Origin: Vibrio mimicus CAIM 602
GTDB lineage: Bacteria > Pseudomonadota > Gammaproteobacteria > Enterobacterales > Vibrionaceae
DNA length: 64,000 nucleotides
NCBI RefSeq assembly: GCF_000338875.1
Contig: NZ_AOMO01000033.1
Location: 62,001 to 126,000 of the forward strand
Direction of reading: 5' to 3'
The notes beneath the pieces were generated by a model. It was not told the DNA's origin and did no database searches. It saw only the letters and a program-made list of their open reading frames with translations. Numbering within the stretch: position 1 is the stretch's first letter; each line of letters opens with the position of its first letter. Made by a program: the position numbers and the translations under genes. This document shows, one piece after another, positions 57,647 to 64,000 of this stretch.

Positions 57647-57809
57647 AGGGTCTCGACCTTCTCGTGGCTGTATCAATTCGGTTGGGGCGAGATTATAGCC
57701 CAAAGCCCCTACAGGCGCTAGGTTAACGAATTCAGCACGGTAGCGCCGTTTTGCCTGCTTTGCTACTATTAGCGCCAGTCACAAAGAGATGAAAGCAAAG
57801 GACATCCTG

Positions 57810-58676
57810 ATGATTTACAGCATGACTGCGTACGCACGCAAAGAAGTCAAAGGCGATTGGGGCAGCGCCGTGTGGGAAATTCGCTCGGTTAACCAACGTT
57901 ATTTAGAAACGTACTTCCGCCTGCCTGAGCAGTTCCGTGGTTTAGAGCCACTGCTGCGCGAGCGTTTTCGTCAACGCCTGTCACGCGGTAAAATCGAGTG
58001 TCATTTGCGCTTTGAAGCCAATTCAGCCGCGCAAAGCCATCTCACCATCAATGAAGCACTTGCACAGCAAGTGATTAATGCAGCAAGCCAAATCATGCAC
58101 ATGACTGGTGAACTCAGCCGCATTAACCCATTCCAAGTGATGCAGTGGCCGGGCGTGATGGAAACCCCAGAGCAAGATATGGATGCCATCAACCAAGCGC
58201 TACTCAGTGCGTTTGATGAGGGTGTGGATGAGTTTATCGCCGCGCGTGGCCGTGAAGGCGACAACATGAAAGCGCTGATTGAGCAACGTTTGGAAGCAAT
58301 CAGCGCCGAAGTGGTCAAAGTGCGTGCACGTATGCCAGAAATTCTCGAGTGGCAACGCGAGCGTCTATTCAGCAAATTTGAAGAAGCGAAAATCGAGCTC
58401 GATGCGAGCCGTGTAGAGCAAGAGCTGATCCTGCTGGCTCAGAAGTCAGATGTGGCCGAAGAGCTGGATCGCCTCGACTCTCATGTCAAAGAAGCGCGTG
58501 AAGTGCTGAAAAAAGGCGGCTCATGTGGCCGCAAACTTGATTTCATGATGCAAGAATTCAACCGTGAGTCGAACACGTTGGCCTCGAAATCCATCTCGAC
58601 CGATATCACTGCCTCCGGTGTGGAGCTGAAAGTGCTTATCGAACAGATGCGCGAGCAGATCCAAAACATCGAATAA
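57810..58676 (+). CDS. yicC: YicC-family endoribonuclease
   Basis: 288 residues: MIYSMTAYARKEVKGDWG, EIRSVNQRYLETYFRLPEQ, RGKIECHLRFE and the C-terminal GGSCGRKLDFMMQEFNRESNTLASKS with SIEMRVLIEQ-like ELKVLIEQMREQIQNIE. YicC has been shown to be an endoribonuclease acting with PNPase on some sRNAs. ATG at 57810 chosen (AAGGA upstream). Divergent from rph as in E. coli. Confidence 0.95.
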   Translation: MIYSMTAYARKEVKGDWGSAVWEIRSVNQRYLETYFRLPEQFRGLEPLLRERFRQRLSRGKIECHLRFEANSAAQSHLTINEALAQQVINAASQIMHMTGELSRINPFQVMQWPGVMETPEQDMDAINQALLSAFDEGVDEFIAARGREGDNMKALIEQRLEAISAEVVKVRARMPEILEWQRERLFSKFEEAKIELDASRVEQELILLAQKSDVAEELDRLDSHVKEAREVLKKGGSCGRKLDFMMQEFNRESNTLASKSISTDITASGVELKVLIEQMREQIQNIE

Positions 58677-58680
58677 TCCT

Positions 58681-58705
58681 AAAGCCTCGTTGATTCGAGG
58701 CTTTT
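58681..58705 (+). terminator. terminator after yicC
   Basis: Perfect 9-bp stem AAAGCCTCG/CGAGGCTTT, 6-base loop, short T run. Confidence 0.85.
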
Positions 58706-58741
58706 ATCTAATGTCCTTTACCTCTTATTGATTGGAACCCC

Positions 58742-59230
58742 ATGGAACGACTCATAGAAAAGCTTCTCTACTCTGCACGTTGGATTATGGCGCCGATTTA
58801 TCTTGGTTTAAGCCTGATCCTGCTTGCGTTGGGTATTAAATTTTTCCAAGAGATTTTTCACCTACTGCCGAATATTTTTACCATCAAAGAAGTCGATTTG
58901 ATCCTGATTGCGCTCTCGTTGATTGACGTGTCACTGGTCGGCGGTTTGATTGTGATGGTGATGTTTTCGGGCTATGAAAACTTCGTCTCTAAGCTCGATA
59001 TCGATGAGGGTGAGGACAAACTCGGCTGGCTAGGCAAGCTCGATACCAGTTCGCTGAAAAACAAGGTTTCCGCTTCAATTGTGGCGATCTCTTCGATTCA
59101 TCTGCTCAAGGTGTTTATGAACACTGAAAACATCGCCAGTGACAAAATCAAATGGTACTTGCTGCTGCACATTACCTTTGTATTGTCGGCTTTTGCGATG
59201 GGCTACCTAGACAAGCTCACCAAGAAATAA
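58742..59230 (+). CDS. YqhA/UPF0114 family membrane protein
   Basis: 162 residues with four predicted helices. [56 protein letters not shown] and [10 protein letters not shown] are UPF0114 signatures. Inner-membrane protein of unknown function. Flanked by its own terminator on each side, so monocistronic. Confidence 0.9.
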   Translation: MERLIEKLLYSARWIMAPIYLGLSLILLALGIKFFQEIFHLLPNIFTIKEVDLILIALSLIDVSLVGGLIVMVMFSGYENFVSKLDIDEGEDKLGWLGKLDTSSLKNKVSASIVAISSIHLLKVFMNTENIASDKIKWYLLLHITFVLSAFAMGYLDKLTKK

Positions 59231-59257
59231 GCTGATTTCGAGTATCGACATGCAAAG

Positions 59258-59283
59258 AAAACGCCCTCATTGAAGGGCGTTTT
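59258..59283 (+). terminator. terminator after the yqhA-like gene
   Basis: Perfect 10-bp stem AAAACGCCCT/AGGGCGTTTT with a 6-base loop. The downstream T run is short because it is part of the stem. Confidence 0.85.
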
Positions 59284-59371
59284 GACTATACCGAAACAAC
59301 GCTTTGTCGCTGGTATGAAAGGGCATCCTCTTCCTCGAATGAATAAGAGGATAACCTATAGGGTTCAACGG

Positions 59372-60817
59372 TCAGCTTAGATCGACGTCTTTGCAACCAA
59401 AGAAGTAAGTGGTGATGAAGCCGACAGCATAGGAGATGAGCAGGCCACCGACAAACACCGCCATACCAGCAAAAATACCTTCGGCTGAAGTCATCAGAGG
59501 GATCGCCACTACACCGGATGGGCCAAACACGGTATTGAGGCCAACCGGCAAACCCAAATAAGAGATGAGGCCAATAAAGAACCCGCCCGCCGCACCACCG
59601 ATACAAGCGGTGACAAAAGGTTTCACGCGCGGTAGCGTCACACCATAAATCAGCGGTTCACCGATGCCAAGAATCCCCGGGATGATCGCTCCTTTAATTT
59701 GGGTACGAATCGTTGTCTCTTTTTTGGCTCTGGCATACAGCGCCAGTGATGCGCCTACTTGCCCAGCCCCCGCCATCGCAAGGATTGGGAATAGTGAGTT
59801 AAAGCCTTGCGCTTCCATCAACGCAAAATACACAGGCACAAAACCTTGGTGAATACCAAACACGACCGCAATCAAAAACAACCCAGCCAAAATCGCTGCA
59901 CCTAACGGGTTATCGTTGAGATTTAAGAACAACCATGACATGCCTTTAAACAGCTCACCACCGATTGGCATGATGATAAGGAAAGTCACAGCGCCCATGA
60001 TCAGCAAAGTCACAACGGAAGTCAGGATCATGTCCAAATCATCCGGCATGTATTCACGGACTTTACGCTCCACTTGCGTACCTAAAATCGCCGCCAGTAG
60101 TACACCGATAATGTTGCCACGCGGGTCAATCGCAAAACCAAAGAACTCACTCATGCCGGAGTAGAAACCTTTGGTTGCCTCTGGATCATAACCGAGCACA
60201 AACAGCGAAGCCAGAATCGCCCCGTTCACACCGGAACCGCCAAATGCCTGCTGAGCGTTATAACCAATCAAGATGCTGAGAAACGCAAACAGTCCTTTGC
60301 CAAACACCTTGAGATAAGCGATCAAATCGACCATAAACACACTCGGTGTTTGCCCGACAACAAAGATTTGCTCTAACAAAGTGGCAATGCCCAACATTAA
60401 ACCCGCAGCAATAAATCCGGGGATCAGCGGGGTAAAAATGGTGGCAAACTTGCTCAAAAAGCGTTGTACCGCGCTGGTTTGCTTGCTCTTCATCTGCTTT
60501 TTCTGCTCCGCGGCAATCGTGGAGAGATCGGCATCCGTCGCCGCTGGCGCAATATTTTCGCCCGATTCAATCAAGGCATTCATCATATCCGCTGCGGTTT
60601 GCGCTTTACCGGGACCGAGGATGATTTGCAATTGGGCATCGCTCTCAACCACCCCCATTACCCCCGCGATTTGTTTCAGGGCGGCGTGATCGGCCAACGC
60701 AGAATTATTCAGCGTTAAACGAAGACGGGTCATACAGTTTCCACATTTGGCGACGTTACCACTGCCGCCCACCAGTGACAGCACTTGTGCCATCATGGTT
60801 TGGGTTATTTTGGCCAT
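59372..60817 (-). CDS. murP: MurNAc-specific PTS enzyme IIBC
   Basis: 481 residues. N-terminal EIIB domain (about 1-85) with the phosphorylated Cys in [11 protein letters not shown]. After a linker the EIIC domain follows with about 10 helices, including the substrate-region [16 protein letters not shown]. Imports N-acetylmuramic acid as MurNAc-6-P, using a separate EIIA. No EIIA domain is attached, as in E. coli MurP. It follows murQ by 30 bases, so the two form one operon. Confidence 0.9.
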   Translation of the reverse strand: MAKITQTMMAQVLSLVGGSGNVAKCGNCMTRLRLTLNNSALADHAALKQIAGVMGVVESDAQLQIILGPGKAQTAADMMNALIESGENIAPAATDADLSTIAAEQKKQMKSKQTSAVQRFLSKFATIFTPLIPGFIAAGLMLGIATLLEQIFVVGQTPSVFMVDLIAYLKVFGKGLFAFLSILIGYNAQQAFGGSGVNGAILASLFVLGYDPEATKGFYSGMSEFFGFAIDPRGNIIGVLLAAILGTQVERKVREYMPDDLDMILTSVVTLLIMGAVTFLIIMPIGGELFKGMSWLFLNLNDNPLGAAILAGLFLIAVVFGIHQGFVPVYFALMEAQGFNSLFPILAMAGAGQVGASLALYARAKKETTIRTQIKGAIIPGILGIGEPLIYGVTLPRVKPFVTACIGGAAGGFFIGLISYLGLPVGLNTVFGPSGVVAIPLMTSAEGIFAGMAVFVGGLLISYAVGFITTYFFGCKDVDLS

Positions 60818-60847
60818 AGCTGGCTCCTTGTGTTGTCTCTTCCTGTT

Positions 60848-61749
60848 TTATTCTTGGTTGAGCGCGGCACGGATAAAGCCTTGGTGCTGCACCAGTTTTT
60901 GAGCCGCTTGCTCTGCCGTAAAGCCACCCAAAATCATCAAAATTGCAGTCTTACAGTGGCGATTACAGGCGGCTAATGCGGCTTCGGCTTGCTCAACACT
61001 CACGCCTGTGGCTTCCACTACAATATTGGTTTGACGCTGGATGAGTTTGGCGTTGGTTGCCTCTACATCCACCATCAGGTTGCCAAATACTTTGCCGCTT
61101 TTGATCATCGCGCCCGTGGTCAGCATATTGAGTACCAATTTCTGCGCAGTACCAGCTTTCATGCGTGATGAGCCCGTTACGACTTCGGCACCGACCACTG
61201 GTGTAATCACAATATCGGCGCACGCTCCATTGGGCAGCCCGGATTGCACGCCAGTGAAACCACGGTGGCACCAACCGAGCGCGCGTATTCCATTCCCGCA
61301 ATCACATACGGTGTGCGGCCACTAGCAGCGATACCGACGACGGCATCCTGCGCCGTCACATTCAGTGCTTGTAGATCGCGCATGCCTAATTCGCGATTGT
61401 CTTCGGCATTTTCGACCGCTTTCAAAATCGCAGTGTGTCCACCCGCAATCAAGCCAATCACTTGCTCAGGCTTACTGCCGTATGTCGGTGGGCATTCGCT
61501 CGCGTCCAAAATCCCTAAACGGCCAGACGTGCCTGCGCCCATATAAATCAAGCGTCCACCTTGGGCAAAAGCGGTCGCGATCGCCTCCACCGCTTGCGCC
61601 ACTTGCGGCAAAGTCTCTGCGACCGCAAGTGCGACCGTTTGATCTTGCTGATTAATCACTCGCAGCATTTCGAGAGTTGGCAAGGTATCAATCTGTTCGC
61701 TGGCTGGGTTACGGCTTTCAGTCACTAAGCGAGTTAAATCGATCTTCAT
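60848..61749 (-). pseudogene. murQ: MurNAc-6-phosphate etherase (frameshifted)
   Basis: MurQ, a SIS-fold lyase splitting MurNAc-6-P into GlcNAc-6-P and D-lactate. [47 protein letters not shown] and [14 protein letters not shown] read up to about residue 172. The frame then fails at ATGGAGCGTG (coding strand, about 61225). One extra G (GGAGGCG) gives [37 protein letters not shown], the family sequence, to a stop at 60848. Repaired length about 300. Start at 61749 (MKIDLTRL); a second ATG four codons upstream is possible. Confidence 0.92.
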
Positions 61750-61786
61750 AGGGGTTCTCATGCAATTTCGAATTGAGGTGATTCTA

Positions 61787-61803
61787 TGGAATAAAATATT
61801 CCA
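61787..61803. promoter_or_regulatory. perfect palindrome, probable MurR operator
   Basis: TGGAATAAAATATTCCA: two 7-base arms around AAA, 38 bases upstream of the chosen murQ start in the divergent murQ-murR region. RpiR-family repressors bind such inverted repeats, and E. coli MurR represses murQP and itself. Operator role is inferred. Confidence 0.7.
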
Positions 61804-61948
61804 CTTTGGTGATAATAATCACAGTTAAGGTTATTCTTTAATCAGTCATTTTTTGGAATAATTGCCGAAACGCACTAAAAAATTAGAGCAAGCTCGATTA
61901 ATTCATTGATAGACAAAGTATCAACAATGAGGCTCATTATTCTGGCTT

Positions 61949-61964
61949 TGGAATATTTTATTCA
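61949..61964. promoter_or_regulatory. second, imperfect copy of the putative MurR operator
   Basis: TGGAATATTTTATTCA repeats the arms of the palindrome at 61787-61803 (TGGAATA, 3-base spacer, TATTC) with the last base pair lost. It sits 14 bases before the murR start. A third half-site (TGGAATA) is at about 61854. The spacing suggests looping or autorepression. Confidence 0.6.
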
Positions 61965-61978
61965 TGGAGAATGTAAAA

Positions 61979-62827
61979 ATGTCAGTCCTACAACGCATCG
62001 TCAGCCGTCGAACCCAACTTTCGGAGAGTGGACGCCAAATTGGCGATTGGGTACTGGCTAACGCCACACAAGCTGCGGCGATGACCAGTCAGGATTTAGC
62101 CGCGTGGGCCAATGTCAGCCAATCGAGCATAGTCAAATTCACGCAACGACTTGGTTTTAAAGGCTACAGCGAATTTAAACTCGCTCTCACTGAAGAACTT
62201 GGTCGCAAACAAGCTATGGCTGGGCAACCCTTGCACAGTAATATTTTGGCTGATGATCCCGTCGCTGTAATTGCGCAAAAACTGGTACAAACCAAAACCG
62301 ATGCCATGTTACACACCACCAACACACTGCGTTTTGATGAATTTAGTGAGGCGATCAACTGGATTCAACAAGCGGTTCGGGTGCAGATCATCGGGCTTGG
62401 TGGCTCCGCACTGACTGGGAAAGATCTGGCGTTTAAGCTGCTCAAACTCGGCATTACGGCATTAACCGAACAAGATAGCCATGTGCAAATCGCCACCGCC
62501 CGCACGTTAAACAGCCAAGATGTGCTGATTGCGATTTCATTTTCGGGAGAAAAGCGGGAAATTCTGATTGCGGCGGAAGCGGCCAAACAGCAAGGCGCGA
62601 AAGTGATTGCCCTGACCACACCAAACAAAAATCGCTTACGCGAGCTGGCTGATCTGGCGCTCGATACCATTGCTGATGAAAGCCAACATCGCAGCTCTGC
62701 GATTGCTTCACGAACTGCGCAAAACGTGCTGACCGACCTGATTTTCATCACTCTCGCTCAGCAACGTGAGACTTCCGCACGACAATTAATCGATACTATC
62801 TCTTCCGACATTCGCCAGATGCGTTGA
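61979..62827 (+). CDS. murR: RpiR-family repressor MurR
   Basis: About 282 residues. N-terminal helix-turn-helix (SQDLAAWANVSQSSIVKFTQRLGFKGYSEFKLAL) and C-terminal SIS sugar-phosphate domain (VQIIGLGGSALTGKDLAFKLLKLG, ISFSGEKREILIAAEAAKQQGAKVIALT). Divergent from murQP, so the natural role is repression relieved by MurNAc-6-P. I use the ATG at 61979 (GGAG upstream, MSVLQRIVSR); an ATG at 61964 is in frame. Confidence 0.88.
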   Translation: MSVLQRIVSRRTQLSESGRQIGDWVLANATQAAAMTSQDLAAWANVSQSSIVKFTQRLGFKGYSEFKLALTEELGRKQAMAGQPLHSNILADDPVAVIAQKLVQTKTDAMLHTTNTLRFDEFSEAINWIQQAVRVQIIGLGGSALTGKDLAFKLLKLGITALTEQDSHVQIATARTLNSQDVLIAISFSGEKREILIAAEAAKQQGAKVIALTTPNKNRLRELADLALDTIADESQHRSSAIASRTAQNVLTDLIFITLAQQRETSARQLIDTISSDIRQMR

Positions 62828-62848
62828 GAGGTAACCTCCTCTCAACGC
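62821..62848. terminator. hairpin between convergent murR and fhuB
   Basis: 11-bp stem GCGTTGAGAGG/CCTCTCAACGC with a 6-base loop, including the murR stop codon. No clear U tract, so terminator activity is uncertain. Confidence 0.45.
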
Positions 62849-62854
62849 TGAGGT

Positions 62855-64000
62855 TTATCGTGCACGCTGACTGAGTAACAGCAGCAGAAAGTAGCTGCCG
62901 CCAATGATCGCGACCAACGTGCCTGCGGCGATCTGAGCGGGGAATAACAAGGCTTGCCCCAACCAGTCCGCCCATAGCATCAAGGTACCACCGACCAACG
63001 CCGCGAGCAGAAGTTGAGATGGAGCGCGCTGCGCGCCGATCATCATAGCCATGTGTGGCGCAATCAAGCTACAAAGCTCACAGGTCCCATGGTGGCTGTG
63101 ACCAAGGCGCACAAAGCTGCCACTAAGATCAATAGCACCAAGCTGGCGCGACTTGCACTCAAGCCGCGGGCAGCAGCAAAACCACGCCCAATCGAGATCA
63201 GGGTAAGCCAACGTGACAAGCCAAGCGCCAACAGTACTAACCCCACCACACCCACGCTGAGTAGCAGCGCTTGATCGCCAGTGACACGATAAGTTGAGCC
63301 CGATAGCCACAGCAAAATCTGATAGCTGTCGCCCGTTCCTTTGGCCAAGGTAAATTGCACCAAGGCTTCTAACAGTGCGGTAATGGCAATTCCAGTCAAA
63401 ATCAGGCTAGAAGGCGCGTAATGATGACGTCGCCCAAGCAGCAATAGCGTCACCAATACCACAGCGCTGCCAAACAGCGCCGTCATCCAGTGCGTGCTCT
63501 GTAAACTTTGCCCAAGAAACAAGCTGGCAAACACCAACGCAAAAGTGGCACCAGAAGACACGCCCAAAATATCAGGGCTGGCTAACGGGTTATAAATCAG
63601 CCGTTGCAATAAGGTGCCTGCGATCGCCAATCCCACACCGGCAAACAGCGCAGTGAGCATACGCGGCCAACGTAGCGGCCATTGAAACTCACTCGGCAGC
63701 GCCCAGCTTGCACTTTCCATCTGCCAACCAATATGTAAACCCAGAGCCAAAAATAAAGCCGCCGCAATGAGCATCACCGCCCATCGAGAAGGCGAACGGC
63801 GATGTGAAGACAAGGAGATAGAGAGCGAATCCTGCGCTTGGAGCGGACGGCGACTAAACCAGATCAGCGCCGGAGCGCCAATCACTGCGGCGGTAATGCC
63901 GCTGGGCACCACTTCCTCCGCCCACACACTGAGCCCCATCGCCAGTATATCGGTAGCGAGCAGCAGCAACGCGCCAAGCAGCGCACTGCTGTACAACTCC
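62855..64000 (-). pseudogene. fhuB: FhuB-type ferric hydroxamate permease (N-terminus outside the window, frameshifted)
   Basis: Inner-membrane FecCD-family permease of the double-length FhuB type. The window holds the end of the first half (LSVWAEEVVPSGITAAVIGAPALIWF), then the whole second half: GVGLAIAGTLLQRLIYNPLASPDILGVSSGATFALVF, LILTGIAITALLEALVQF and GPVSFVGLIAPHMAMMIGAQ. The last motif is broken: at about 63069 the coding strand reads GTAGCTTG where GTAGGCTTG restores FVGLIAPH and the frame to the stop at 62855. Works with FhuC/FhuD-type partners expected beyond the window. Loss of one base of a GG doublet again suggests a sequencing error. Confidence 0.85.

Noticed and set aside
59286..59606. 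106-codon ORF in another frame over the 3' end of murP
   Set aside because: murP is intact through this region with good EIIC sequence, so the alternative frame is a shadow.

Overview
The window matches a Vibrio cholerae-type chromosome (non-O1/O139 serogroup, or a close relative such as V. mimicus). The right half (coaD, mutM, rpmG-rpmB, radC, an MCP, coaBC, slmA, two late lipid A acyltransferases, pyrE, rph, yicC, a YqhA-family gene, murP-murQ-murR, fhuB) has, as I remember it, the gene order of the V. cholerae large chromosome next to the LPS core (wav) cluster and gmhD. This assignment rests on recognised proteins and gene order; no database search was run.

Layout. (1) 1-6600: export side of a capsule/O-antigen locus. 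A partial wza reads left out of the window. A rightward gfcABCD-like (yjbEFGH-like) set follows, then a lipoprotein-like trypsin-fold protease. (2) 6642-27692: one long, AT-rich, leftward surface-polysaccharide operon. From its promoter end it holds a Wzy candidate, a Wzz-like protein, Wzx, a GT2, a methyltransferase, a GT4, a three-gene UDP-L-QuiNAc/L-RhaNAc-type pathway, another GT4, a GtrA/SDR/GMC-oxidoreductase/GT2/DUF2304/polytopic-membrane-protein module, a WbpV/WreQ-like reductase, an initiating sugar-phosphate transferase and a WbpM-like 4,6-dehydratase. JUMPstart/ops elements precede both this operon (28239-28277) and wza (1129-1166), so both units look RfaH-controlled. (3) 28421-46604: gmhD and the LPS inner/outer core cluster, including waaF, waaA, wavE, kdkA, an OpsX-type heptosyltransferase and the O-antigen ligase. 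An AT-rich leftward insert (31889-34815) carries the ligase and two variable genes. (4) 46715-64000: conserved housekeeping genes, then MurNAc uptake and catabolism and the end of a ferrichrome-type permease.

How it fits together: UDP-GlcNAc is diverted to 6-deoxy-HexNAc sugars, a repeat unit is built on undecaprenyl phosphate, flipped by Wzx, polymerised by Wzy/Wzz and ligated by WaaL to the core made by the neighbouring cluster, or exported through Wza with the Gfc proteins. The most interesting block is 10829-16624. Its gene set looks like a Gtr-type periplasmic glycosylation system with a flavin oxidoreductase and an SDR added, which suggests redox remodelling of a lipid-linked sugar before flipping.

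Caution on quality: at least ten genes carry a single-base frameshift, nearly all in a homopolymer run or a doublet, and several lie in housekeeping genes (slmA, coaD, murQ). One base change restores the family sequence in each case. I read most of these as sequencing indels. They are marked individually because I cannot exclude real mutations.
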